Below are positions 14,201 through 26,437 of a DNA stretch of 64,000 nt, in pieces (position 1 is the first letter of the stretch; every line of letters starts with the position of its first letter). The position numbers and the translations under genes are program-made. The notes under the pieces were generated by a model. The model did no database searches. It was not told where the DNA came from and was given only the letters and a program-made list of their open reading frames with translations. The DNA comes from Parasponia andersonii (Eukaryota; Streptophyta; Magnoliopsida; Rosales; Cannabaceae), in assembly GCA_002914805.1 (NCBI GenBank), contig JXTB01000550.1, positions 33,867 through 97,866 on the forward strand, given 5' to 3'.

Positions 14201-14934
14201 TTAAGTATTGGAAATGGTACTGCACAAAGAATACAAAATCTTGAAAATGAAGATGCTACATAGATTAAAATACCAGAAAAATACATAATACAATATGTGA
14301 ATCCAATTAAAAAAATTTAGAAATTGATATACAATGATCTTGACAAAAATTTTAATAATATCAATTATATATGACATAGAGCAATAATAATACCAAAAAA
14401 TAAAATAGTTGATGATATAAATAAATACATATTATCCTTAATACCTAAGGAATCAAAAATTTATTATAGTTATGATACAATAATAACTTCAACTAAAAAC
14501 ATTGATGAGCTTAATCTATTATATACTCAAGAATTTTTATATACTTTGAAATTTAATGGTATACTACCACATGAATTAAATCTTAATATTAGAACTCTAA
14601 TAATATTATCACTGCATTTAAATCAATCAATGATATTATATAATAGAACAAGACTTATTATTACAAAATTAACAAATAAAATCATAGACGGTTAAATTAT
14701 AGAATCAAATAATGAGAATAAAAAGGTATATATTTCAGAAATGAAAATGATTATAAATGAATCTAGATCGATTCACCCTAAAAAAAAGACAATTTTTTGT
14801 AAAAACCCGTTATACAATGATAATAAATAAAAGTTAAGGACAATAATTAAATAAAGTAGGTATTTATTTAGAAAATAAAATATTTACATGTGGTCAACCA
14901 TGTATAGCTTTGTCACGAGTAACAACTCCTAAAG

Positions 14935-14935
<1 letters not shown>

Positions 14936-14972
<37 letters not shown>
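14936..14972. repeat. (TA)n microsatellite in the helicase C-terminal block
   Basis: Follows directly on the SRVTTPKGI motif, where helicases continue with hydrophobic residues. It is a second TA expansion at an Ile/Tyr-rich coding spot in the same pseudogene. Confidence 0.9.
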
Positions 14973-14975
<3 letters not shown>

Positions 14976-15089
14976 TAAGTAAATCCATCATTAAATATCC
15001 AACTCATTTTAAAAACAGAGTTTATAAAGAAATTTTACACAATAGGTATAAAAATTATATTATTAATAAAGCATTATTAAAATATCATT

Positions 15090-16379
15090 TTCTTACGACT
15101 ATTTCTTATATTCTTACCGAATATATTTAATTGTCCAATTAATTATATAAAGTGAATATGCGAAAAATTATGAAATAGATGTTGTAACATTGAAAAGTAA
15201 AAAAAAATTAACACACAATATTTTTACTTGGTTTAACTATCTCCTAATAGTCTATATCCAAGGGGTCACGTTCGGAGAAATAAATTTACTAGTAAAGAAA
15301 AATATGAGTACAAACACCAATCAAATTTAAAAGATTCGCTCTTTTAAATGTTGCAACATATCAGTACTCCTTTACTAATCTGTCTAACGAGCTCCCCTCG
15401 ACTTGATGTAATTCCTTCTGTCTAAACTCCCTTCAGATTTCACGGAACCTGTCTTCTCTCGAAGACTTGTTGCACTTTACCCGAAGCGCTCGTACTTCTC
15501 TCAAAGTACTCTCACAACTAAGAATCCTTCATAGTCTGACAATACAAAGTATAGACAGATTTATCAAAGTATTGCTCTAATGGCAATCTCAAGCATACGT
15601 GACACACCTAAGACTCTAGCCTAGACACCTATTTATAGTGCTTGAGCTCTTCCAATCTTTGGTAATTTATAAGAAATGTTTTCTTCATCATAAATGCTGA
15701 TTGGAAGCCAATTAGATTAGTCAATGATAAGATTTTCGCAATCAAGACTGATTTGAAATTATTGCTGATTTTGCACAATGATGTTACAACATCGGCCACG
15801 TCTAAACAACCAGATTTGTAATCTTTCTAAAAGAAGTGTTAATTTGTTACCTAAAATAAAAATTTTGTTTTTTTGTACAAATCAATCAATTAAAAGATGT
15901 TCACACACAAAAAGAATCAGCTAAACAAGGAAACGACACCTTAAGAGATTCAATTTACTACTCATAAAATAAGGTAGTTTCCATAAAATTCAAGTTGTCA
16001 AAGAAATCAGATTAAATTAGCTCAAAAATAATAATCTGGTTGATTAAAATCAAGATTGATTATTTCTAGAAATATTAACCAATTAATATTATTAATCACC
16101 CAATGATCAATCTTCATTAAAATATACCTAAATAAGAAAGAAATATGTGAATATAATTTTCTTATAAGGCAAACAATAACCATTGATATTTTTAATTAAA
16201 ACCCAACTAATTAAACGGATATTTAATCATAAGACAGCTGTAAAATTCGGACAAATATGTTCAAAAATACCAGGTCAAATATTCTAGTGATATTACAACA
16301 TCAATCCAGAATCACTGTCAGTCAACCCAGACAGTGATGTTGCAACATCTCAAACGACAAAAAAAACTTTGCCCTTTCA
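15090..16379. repeat. Solo LTR inserted in the Helitron
   Basis: A 1290-bp unit ending TTTCA is flanked by perfect 5-bp duplications CATTT (15085-15089 and 16380-16384). It aligns along its length with 55915-57087. The first dinucleotide is TC rather than TG. No internal region accompanies it, so it is the product of LTR-LTR recombination. The superfamily cannot be set from the LTR alone. It must be younger than the Helitron it interrupts. Confidence 0.85.
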
Positions 16380-16479
16380 CATTTTAATATCAATTCATAT
16401 ATGTATTTGCTATACGTAAAATCTCAAAATATTCTTAGTATAATTTTTTCTCTAATGAAACTTTTTACTATTTTGCAGT

Positions 16480-18860
16480 TAAAGAAAAAAAGATGACAAT
16501 ACCAATATATCTCTAAAACCAAATGAGATTTATAGAGTAACTGAATTTCGCATTAGTAGACTTTAGCATAATAATGATTACACAACTGGACGACTCATTA
16601 ATCTTGATTACATTCTTGTTGATCATGAGGTAAAAAAATAACATTAAGTTTTGTTATATTAGGCCTTATTATAATTTAATTTTACTACTAAATATCTTTT
16701 ACTATTTAATTTAATAAAATATCATACAATGACTAGATATTTTTATCTCATAATATAAGGACAATATGTATCGAATAAGCAATTTCAATGTAGTACCAAA
16801 TATACCAAGATATTGAGTCGTTCCATATAGTGCAATGCTACAATTTACAAGAGCAATATCTTTCATTTCGATAACAATCTTAATAATAAATATTTCAATG
16901 CATAAATTTTATTTCATAGATTTTGACCAACTATCATCAAGAACAGATGTTCATAATATTTTATAAGGTATTATCAATTATAATAATATTTTTTTAATAT
17001 ATATTAATAATTATTTAAATTTTTTTATCTCATATTATTTCCTTCTTATATCAGGTGTTATTGGAACACTAATAGAAATACAAGAAATAGAAGAAACATA
17101 TATTAGAGAAAAAATAACACCAAGACGAACACTAATAATGCAAAATATCATGTAATTAATTTAATTATGACTAAAATATACATATTTAAAAAATTATTCT
17201 TTATTTTTAATATATTTTAATATTTTTTTTGATTGCATTTTTGAAAGATTACAAATCATTCTATAGGGAGAAGCAGCATAAAAATTTAATACATATATTA
17301 AAAAAATTAGATGACCCAATTATTACTATCTTTATCTCTATGATAATAAAATAATATCTAGGTAATTAAGAATTATATTTCATATCTACATATAAAAATA
17401 TTCACATATTCTAATTATATAATAAGTAATATAAATTTTTATATTATATAGAAAATACATATGTTGCAAGTATAGATGCTACAATATATTATATAAATAT
17501 AGATATACCAAAAATAAATGATTTTAAAACAAGATAATAACTATCATTTATATTTTCCTGAACTATAAAATAAGAAAAACATATTGTAGTTTATTTATTT
17601 TCATTAAACACTATTTATTTTTTATAAATTAATTATTCAAATTTTAACATACAACACAGTATGTTGAATACCTTTTCGCTCTTGTTGCAAAAGAAAGACA
17701 ATCACTAGAGCAACAAAAATTACAAAACAGAAAAATAATTGCGGAATTAAATCAATTAGATCACCTAACACAACGGATAATATATATATATATACATAAT
17801 TATGCATTATAATTTACACTAACATCTATTTGTTTTTTACTTCTAGGGAGTTAAATTCATAGTGAAGGCAACAATATATAAATTTGAAATACATCAAATC
17901 TAGTATTATAACTCCTACCACCAATGTTCTAGATAAGTTTGTGAGGTAGGAAGTAGATAATGGTGCGACACTCATGGTCATCTCATATCAACTCCAACTT
18001 CATAGTACACAATATTATTAAATATTTTATATTAATATATATTTTTAGTTAATTCCTCATTGAAAAAAACTCTAGTTTATATCATCAACCATTAATTAAA
18101 ATATTTATTTCTCTTTTTTATACATAATTTTTTTTACATAATTTTTTCAACAGGTACAACTTAAATATTAGAATCCAAAATGACACAGGTTTTACAATGA
18201 TAACAATATTTGGAAAAGTAGCTCAAATTATAATCAATAAGCCATGTACTATATTAATAATATAAGAAGGTTATATTAATCCAACAATATTAATACCGCT
18301 AGTAACTGAACAATTATGTAGATAAACAAAAATATTTAAAGTTTATTTCAGAATAAGAGAAGTATTAATTGATACAATTGTGTCAAAAGTATTTGATAAT
18401 GATGAGTCCACCATATTACCTCTTCCAGCACCAGCAACTATCTTAGAAATAGAAATAATACCAATCATACCACTAGATCCAAAAACACATGATCAAAAAA
18501 AATTACGGGAAAGTATAAAATTACTATCGATTTATATCTAATTTAATATAATATAAGACATATTATAAGTCAACGAACTAACGAATATATTTTTTTAAGT
18601 TTCAGATTAGAAACAATATCAGCAGAAGGATCAAGAAAACAAAAAATTAATCAAGTAATTAATTTATTTATTTATATTCAAAAATAAATACTTCAAAATT
18701 TAATAAAAAAATTTCATTATCTTTTCTTTATTTAATTTAATTTTACACATAATTTAATTTAATTTTTTCTTCCTACCCTAAGAAAATTATTTCTTTGATT
18801 GCAGTGAAGAACAACAGGAAAAAAAAAAAAAGAAAGCAAAAGTTATGAAATAAATAATCG
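16480..18860 (+). pseudogene. RPA1-like (OB-fold) Helitron cargo, degraded
   Basis: Plus-strand coding fragments separated by AT-rich, intron-like stretches. One piece near 16495-16635 resembles the start of an RPA70/DUF223 protein. An OB-fold-like strand-rich piece lies at 17055-17160. A cysteine-rich ribbon-like piece lies around 17890-17980 and includes WCDTHGH. A C-terminal OB piece at 18150-18540 begins with NLNIRIQDDTGFTMITIFGK, like DBD-C of RPA1. In the family these domains bind single-stranded DNA. Stop codons interrupt it, including within the zinc-ribbon piece, so no full protein is made. It could instead be an independently inserted RPA-like pseudogene, but order and strand fit Helitron cargo. 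Confidence 0.6.
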
Positions 18861-18870
18861 ATCTCTTTTA

Positions 18871-19974
18871 TTAAAATAACATTTTATAGTATTTTGAATA
18901 ATATTTTATCATATTGTAAATAAATATGTTCGAATAGTCTTTCTAAATTATGTTCGAATACAAAGAAAACATAGTTCTTTTACTACAGGTCACTTTCAAA
19001 AGGTCTCTTTATTTCCCCAATTTCTATGTGTCATAATCTCAAAGAGTACATTTGAGCAATATACACGTCTGTTGTCCATCATAGTGGTTTTAACATGAGT
19101 CTTAGGTGGGTCCTACATAAATGGATGATTCTGATTGCACTAATGCGTTTGTGCATATCCAAGGTCTAGTTGTTTTAATTTAACGTAAAATAAAGCTGTA
19201 TTAACATGGGCCCCAAAAACAATAAAATAATTAGATCGTATATAACACTTTCTTTTATCTTTCATGAAATACTCTAAAACGTATAGATCATAAATTTATT
19301 AAAGACATGTATAATTGTCTTTTCTCTCCAGTGTTCCTTAAATTCACGTATATATTAATTTGGAGAAATAATATATGCTTATTTTATAATTTGGAATAAT
19401 AATACCATGAAAATACAAATATTTGTTTTTTCCCAGTAGAGTTAATGATATTAATAACCTCCGAATTATACCCCTCTAAATTTTTAACTTATATAGTAAT
19501 GTCCCTTAATTATATAATTAATGCAAAAATATTCTTTTGTCACAAATTATTAAATATTTAACAAATAAATTATTACGAAGCACATGGTATTTGATAACTG
19601 TGGTTAAGAATATGATTCTGAATTTTTAACTTCCACAATAGACTACTAAAATTTATACAATTATTGCATAAATGACAACTTTGTTTTTCACAAATTATTA
19701 AATTTTTAACAAAAATGAGTCTTGTGCAAAGCGCACCAATTAGTAATTATGTCTAGAAATAAAATTCTGGTCCATAGAAGCAAATAATGCCCAATTATAC
19801 GATTTGTCCATGATTATTTTCTATTAAAAAACTAACAATTCATGACAAAATAGGCCATTGCTGTAATAATTGCATAATTCAGGGGCTATTACATTGTAAG
19901 TTGAAAATTTGAGGAGCAAAGTGATACAATGAGTATAATACAAGGACCAATACTAAGGCTAATAATTTTCTATA
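18871..19974. other. AT-rich gene-free DNA
   Basis: No supported ORF. Two related stretches around 19540 and 19685 share CACAAATTATTAAAT, suggesting a short diverged duplication. Confidence 0.4.
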
Positions 19975-20415
19975 TAACAAGGTGATACAACTCGAAAATT
20001 GTACGAAATAAACAAGTTTGAGTAACCTATTTAAAATTTTCGTGTCAATTTTAGGTTCACACGTGTAACACAAATAATGAATTAGTAAGTTTCGGATCAA
20101 TCCGCTTAACTCTAAAATGACCCGTGTAGCACATTTATTTAAATATATCGATAAATATGACACATTTAAACATAATTACATGTGTTTAGTTGAATTAATT
20201 ATTGCATAATCTTGTTAAATTTAATTAATCGTATTAATTTTGAATAATCATATCAAATAAGTTTATTACATGGATTACACGTATCGTATCGTATTACACG
20301 TGTATTAACCGTGTTGTATTAGAGTTTAAGTTTTTGACAAGTTTATTACTCGTGTCGTGTTTGAATTGGAGTATTAACACGAACTCGAAGTGATAACACA
20401 AATTGCCAGCCTAAT
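19975..20415. repeat. Dispersed repeat rich in CACGTGT/CGTGTCGTGT words (copy A)
   Basis: Contains CGAAAATTGTACGAAATAAA, TTCGTGTCAATTT, then ACACGTATCGTATCGTATT and CTCGTGTCGTGTTTGAATT. It aligns in the same orientation with 26045-26560. This resembles a widespread non-coding dicot repeat rich in hormone-response-like ACACG words. Class unknown. Confidence 0.6.
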
Positions 20416-23400
20416 CTATATTATATTTAACCCTGCCAATATAACCTCATCAGAGGAAAAGCATCAAAAGGAAATAGGAATAACATCCCAAACGGAAATT
20501 ATCCCAGGCTATAACTGAACACTAATCCAGAAAGAACAAAAAAAATAAGGGAAAGAAAGCCCCCTAAAAAAACTAATTCATAAATCAATAATAATGTACA
20601 TATATTCCTTTAGATCTAAAACCTTTACTTTTAGCAATTAATATATGAGAAATACACTTGTTAAATTTTTCTCCAGGTGAAATTCATCAGTATGTGTTTA
20701 TATTTGCCCCGTTTTTTCACAAAATTTGTATCTGCATCATTTGTTCTATATTTTTCACTCGAGATAATATCGTTTTTATACTTTATATTTTGACACTTTG
20801 TTCAAATTATACCTTCTATTGTGATTATTAGTAATGTTGACCTTTAGATTTGAAATATATTATAAATTTATATACTGACACCAATTTAAAACAATTAATT
20901 TACCCAAATGTTATTTAAAAAATTAAAAATATATTATATAAAAACTGATCCGAGAACAAATTTATTAAATCATCTTAGTAAATTAACTAGTCTAAATTGA
21001 TGTCATGGTATAAATTTATAATAAATATTAAATTTAAGGTTCAATATTGATAATAACCAAAACATAAAATGGAAACTGAACAAAATATCAAAAGACAAGA
21101 AATAAAAGTAATATTATCCCTTTTCACTCAAATAAGAATGAGATATATTTAACAATTTTTCATACCTCCAAACGACAATATTGCGTGCTCAAAATTCAAA
21201 TTAGACGTATTAGAGACCTAATATACAACAACACCAAAAAAAGTTCGAGAAGGGTATGGAATGACTAACTTCCTGATATTGATCATCATACAAAAAAAAT
21301 TCTAAGCAGTATTTATCAGATGTAATCAGCAATGTTTTAGGACCCAGCCTGCTTTGTCATATTCCTTGGATTTGAGGACAGATTGGGCAATATTTGCTGG
21401 AGTGGGAGATTCGTTGCAGGCTATATAGCTAGACTGAATTTCCACTCTTTCATTTCTACTATTACTATATGTATAATATATGGGAATTATTCAAGATAAT
21501 CAGTGAAAATATGTAAGTTAAAACAGCACCACGTACGCGTACTGGTAACTTTCTACTGCAAATATATGATTAATGGTGAAATGCTAGAATAAGGTAAATA
21601 CTTCTGTACGTTTAAAATTAATTTACTTGTATATATAGTGCTTTTTTCTTTTTCTTTTTTTGAAAAAAAAATTTAACCTCCACCACTTTAGTTGGTTTTT
21701 TCCAGTAATAATACAGTGAAAGATTTTTCTAGAGGATCAGCGATGAGATAAAAATTTTGAGATTTGAGTCGCAAATGCTTAAAATCCAGAAAATTTTCAT
21801 AGACACCGCATCACATGCATAAATAAGAAAAATAAAGGAAACCTAAATAAATTTAGATTTAGGTGGAAGAAAACTCTAATAGATTATCTAGATTTATAAG
21901 AATTTTTACCATCATACAAATACAAGGACTATTGAAACAACAAACTGGAAACGAAGAGAATAATCCTATCGGAGAATGAGATCTCAAGAATATCTATTTT
22001 TGGTAAGAAAGTTATATTCTCTCTCTCTTTCTCTCTCTCACTTTCAATATTGGTAATCTAAAAAGGTAAAATATTATTATTGTCCTACCCCTCTTAATTG
22101 TTCAAGTTCCATTGAATGAATTAGTAATCTAACATGATACACTATTACGGGCGATCTTCGGTTCGAATTTTTGCATTTTCAATTCTTTATAAGCTGCCTA
22201 TGTCATGTGCCTATTGTTTGTTTGTATACATATCCCCACTTCAAAACAAGAGACATAGTTGGTTATTGTTCAACTTCCTAGTGTGTGTCACATTGTAGGT
22301 CTATTCTTGTTTGTATTTCCCTTTCAAATAATGGGTTGTTAAATTGAATAAGCTTCTGGAATGAATTGATAAGCTAACATTTTATAAAGTGAAGTTTTTC
22401 AAAATAGTTAGATTTTATAATATTTTGTCGATTTCTTTAACTTACATATATTATTTGATTTTTAATCCAATACGTATTTAATATGAGGGGATGAAGATTG
22501 CGGGGTTTTATCATAATGTGTCATACCTACAATACCTCTACCATACGAACCCCGCATGAGCATGTTTTACCTTTGATCATGTGGGACAGATATATAAATA
22601 GCATCTGTTCGCATGTTGTGATTGGACAGCAGTATAATCATAATCATAGCTGCTGGTCATCGAAAAGCAAATATGCCTCTAGTATGATATTTTATAAGAC
22701 TATTTAAAACCGCACCTCGAAAATTGGGTGCCAACTAGGAGGGACCACTTATTTTGAGTTTTTGACTTTAAAAGCGAAATATAAAGAAAAAATCTCTTAA
22801 TGAAATGGTGCCTTACCAAAATAGAGGGAGGAGCTATAGTTCATAAGTTTGCAATAAAAGTTTGAAATGGTGCCTTACCAACACGTATATTTGATTGGGA
22901 AAATACCACAGATTTCTCGTGTGTTTTAACAAAATAGTGGTTGTCTATCTTCTGTCTTTAAATATACAAAAGATCCCCTTAATTTGTAAAACTGAATCAA
23001 AATTATCTATTGAGTCAAATTTGGTTAAAATTTCGACATAATTTGAAAAAAATGATCGCTTATATTTTTAATTTCTAAAAACTACGAGGTAGAACCGTGG
23101 AACTTTGCTAAAACATGTGTTTTTTTTTTTTGTATTTTCCGTACTTGATTTTAGGCTTTTAGGCTTTTACTTCTGGTTTTAGATTTACTCGTACCAAAAT
23201 ATACCTATCCCACTTTCACTACACATATACGTCAATATGTCACATGGATTTCTTTTTTATTTAATTAATTTTAGAATGGCTCCACATCATGAATAGTTGT
23301 TTACTAACTTTTTCTTTTTATTGTACCATGCAACATAGACAAATTCCACTTTCATAATTTCGCGTCAATTCCACTTAAAATACTTTATTACAAATTTTAT

Positions 23401-23985
23401 CTTCTATTTGTACCAAGAAAAAAATATAGAGGCCAATAGTATTATTGTGTTGTATAATTGTATTGTAGTAGACTTGTTACGAATAAGAATCAGCTGTGAA
23501 GAAAAAAAAATTTTGGTTGTTCGTTATTTAAAAACAATTTTTAAGTAATCGGTAAATTATAAATTACATGTGATGTAGAATGATATTTTAAAAAAATTTG
23601 TATATAATAAAAACAAAATCAGTTTCGTAGAAGCAATACCTTTATTATGTTTCTTAAATTTTGCTTAAAATAGCAAAATAGTACTTACATAAAAGAATTC
23701 AAAATCTATTTGCCAAAATCAGAAATTTGCCAAATGACTTATTATCTTATATTTTTCTCTAACCGAAAGCTAAAAATAACGTCCAAAACAGTCCCGAATG
23801 AACATTAATTGTCCTATTGCAATAATAAGATAAAAGGTCATATGACATGCATGGCCTACTTGTCCCTGTTTGGCTTTAATAAAAAAAAAATCCTTATTAA
23901 ACATGTATTATTCTAAACTCACAAGAATAAGATATAAAAAAAAAAAAAAAAAAACGTGTTTTCTCCCTACCTGCCTAAGTGTCTT
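20416..23985. other. Gene-free AT-rich stretch
   Basis: No convincing gene. On the minus strand at about 21320-21450 a ~45-codon open stretch with ordinary amino-acid composition ends in a stop near 21340; it may be a gene or transposon fragment. A CT run sits at 22020-22045. Everything else is low-complexity. Confidence 0.4.
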
Positions 23986-23989
23986 CCTC

Positions 23990-24260
23990 CCTTAAACAAA
24001 AGAAAACTTCCTCAACTGCTTGCAGAGGCTTGAGAACTGAGGAGATCCCTTTCTTTCTCCAACCTCCTCTCTCCTTTTTCCCTTCTTTCCCTTTCTCTTC
24101 TCTTTTTTCTTCTCTTCATTCTTTTCTCTCTGATATCTTTTTAGTGGTGAGATTTTTTTTGCTTTTTTTTTTTTTAGTTTTATAATAAGTCTAGTTCTTG
24201 AATTTAATTGTAGTACTATTTTTGTGTAGATCTTAGATCTTAGATCTAATTGTAGTATCA
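23990..24260. other. CT-rich tract, UTR-like
   Basis: A long pyrimidine tract (about 24030-24180) follows a poly-A run and ends in repeats of TCTTAGATCT. Such tracts are common in plant 5' UTRs, but I see no following ORF. The open frames on either strand are products of the low-complexity sequence. Confidence 0.35.
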
Positions 24261-24306
24261 TTTTTCGTTAAACGATCGAGTTGTTTTTTTTCTTTCACGG
24301 GCGTGA

Positions 24307-24478
24307 ATCTTTGATAGTATGGACATTTTACAACTATAGTCTAACTTACCACAAATGTTGTCCTGGAATAAGTGAATGTAATTGATGCGTAAATTTTTGA
24401 TAGTGTGGACATTTTACAACTATAGTCTACCTTACCACAAATGTAGTCCTGGAATAAGTGAAGGTAATTGATACAGGT
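24307..24478. repeat. Tandem duplication, 2 x 86 bp
   Basis: Copies at about 24307-24392 and 24393-24478, both containing GACATTTTACAACTATAGTC and CCTGGAATAAGTGAA, with a handful of differences. Confidence 0.85.
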
Positions 24479-24818
24479 AACCTTTATTATCTTCAATGGT
24501 AACCTATAAATCTTATTTTTATTATGTTTATAATCTTTTTTTCGTCTCATTTCTTTGAGAAATTTGAAATTATAATTCTTGTGCATATTTTATAATTGAA
24601 GCCTTTTGCTTTCAATAATGATATTCTCTTCAAGAATCAACTTTATAAAAAAAAAACATAAAAAAAGAGATCATTATCCTATGGATATTCATAATGTTAT
24701 CGTTCTAAGAGTATCTTCCGATTGTAATATCAATTTTAATTCTATTGTTTAATTAGAAACATAACCTGGTGTATACTAATCTTAAACCATTTCCAAATAG
24801 AACGTCTTATATACTAAT

Positions 24819-25090
24819 GAGGGGCAAAGCTAGGAATTTAATCTAGAAGAGGCAAAGCCTAGAATTTAAGACAAAAATCAAATATACATCAACTATAGGA
24901 AGGACTAACTCAAAATTTAAGGGGCATATTTAAGATTTTACAAGTTTAAAGCGGATAAGAGCTAAATTTAAAGAAAGCAAAGACTAATTCTGCAAAAAAA
25001 AAAAATGCAAACTATTTACAAGAAAAATTAAATTCAGAGAGAACAACTGCCCCTCAACTGCCCCTCAAGTCCTTTGTAGCTCTGCCCCTG
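24819..25090. mobile_element. hAT-like MITE candidate, 272 bp
   Basis: Ends are imperfect inverted repeats: GAGGGGCAAAGCTAGG on the left against the reverse complement CAGGGGCAGAGCTACA of the right end. CAGGGGC is a common hAT terminus. The flanking octamers ATACTAAT and ACATTAGC differ only by transitions, so they could be a decayed 8-bp target duplication. The interior has no coding potential. Confidence 0.55.
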
Positions 25091-26044
25091 ACATTAGCGA
25101 ATGTTTTCATTCTCTATCAAGCTTTTTTTCATTTTTGGCTGAACATCAGACTTTTGTTTCAATCACAAGTGGAAGACTAAGTAGATTGGATTCTTATCAA
25201 AAGAGATGGGATGTCTCACATTAGTCTTCTGGCACACTGCGGAAACATAGGACTCTTCAAATTCTTACTTTAATCAAGTCCCCATCATAATAAGATGCGA
25301 CAAATTTATTAGGTGACTGACTCTCAAAAGTAGACGGAAAAGAATATAAATAAAAATTTAATGTGGAAGTATAGGAGAAAGAATATAATTAAGCACCGAA
25401 GGGCTGGTGACTAGGTTTTTTTTTTTTTATCAGATAAAATCAGCAAGAATATTAAGACATCATATTTAACCGGAAAAGGAGATTTTTATTATATATATGT
25501 ATATATACATATATTATTATTATTATTATTCCAGCCAATTCTAATATTATTGATTGAGCATTTCGGTGGTTCTTGCTTCTTAGGTTGGCGGAATCTCTAG
25601 CAAGGAAGCTTGTGTGGCTTTTGAACCTAAGGTCAGTCGACTGCATGGGGGTAAAAAGATTTGGCTAGTGTTCATTCCTTTTGTCACGTTCTGTGCTTGT
25701 TTGGAGATTGTTTCACAGTGAAATCATTATATGAGAGGTTTCGATAGTTACAGGCTTTTTATATATTTTACTTTTAATTCCAGTTTTTTTAATGAAAGTG
25801 AACTTTTTATATGTTTTAAAATTAATTATGTGCTTTTCAAATTATTTTTTTTAACTGAGAAATTAGCAAATTTGGGTTTTAGGGGTAAGATTGCCAAGAA
25901 ACTCAAAGATGGGGACTTATATGCTAAAATTAAAGATTGGAATCAATGTATATATGCCAAGATGCTCAAAGTTTGGGGAGTAATAGTGCTAATAAGTCAA
26001 TAGTTCACTTTGTGGCTAAATCAATAGATCACTGTGCAGACATT
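25091..26044. other. Unassigned DNA with a possible gene fragment
   Basis: At about 25555-25660 (plus) a less AT-rich stretch reads LAESLARKLVWLLNLRS before a stop. Another less biased stretch lies at 25860-26000. Neither has a recognisable family, start or splice framework. They may be exon relics or transposon pieces. Confidence 0.3.
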
Positions 26045-26395
26045 AGAACTGACAAGTTTTTATGCGATTCGAAAATAATATGAAATAAATAGGTTTGGTA
26101 ACACATTTGATTTTCGTGTCAATTTCGGATCGATGCATATAACGTATGATAAAAGGTAGGTTTCAGGTCAATCTGCTTAATATGGAAATGAGTTTCAGGT
26201 CAATCTGCTTAATATGGAAATGACCCATGTGATGTGCTTAATCAGGTAGGTCATTTTTGTGTCAACATGACACGATATAAATATGACATAAGTGATTTTG
26301 ATTAAGTCTAAACATATTCATATATATTTACTTTAATTAATTAGTGCATAATCATGTTAACAAGAGTAATCATCTCAATATTATGGATCATAGTC

Positions 26396-26437
<42 letters not shown>

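Larger units (their letters stand above)
10920..15070 (+). pseudogene. Helitron RepHel (rolling-circle Rep + Pif1-like helicase), degraded
   Basis: Recognisable blocks occur in the expected order but in shifting frames. They are an N-terminal CC-rich start (about 10945), an FxQLYIYDTxNE-type block (11220-11280), a Rep segment reading DLFI..ICNPKRHEI (12019-12060), GLAHFHFLFWLHP with the HUH histidines at 12334 and 12340, and YLFKYLTKAPDR with both candidate catalytic tyrosines at 12737 and 12749. The helicase follows: a drifted Walker A (GHEDARKT, 13662-13688), RIVSLLLP (about 13750), an intact-looking Walker B LILWDEVPM (13889-13915), a motif III region near 14010, HELNLNIR (about 14570), and CGQPCIALSRVTTPKGI (about 14889-14940). 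Family function: nicking and unwinding DNA for rolling-circle transposition. Many stops and indels make it a pseudogene. Confidence 0.88.
10450..18870 (+). mobile_element. Decayed Helitron with RepHel and RPA-like cargo
   Basis: A plus-strand RepHel transposase remnant (about 10920-15070) is followed by OB-fold/zinc-ribbon coding pieces like replication protein A (16480-18860). RPA-like proteins are a known companion of plant Helitrons. A 1.29-kb solo LTR sits between the two parts. I could not fix the ends: no TC start or CTRR hairpin end stands out, so both coordinates are estimates. Stops and frame changes are frequent throughout, so the element cannot be autonomous. It is old, since even the Walker A loop has drifted. 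Confidence 0.82.

Noticed and set aside
21320-21460. Minus-strand ~45-codon open stretch considered as a terminal exon
   Set aside because: No acceptor site, family match or further exons could be found. Length is within chance for this region.
23979-24261. Ser/Phe-rich and Lys/Arg/Glu-rich ORFs on opposite strands
   Set aside because: Both are translations of one pyrimidine tract. Composition explains them entirely.
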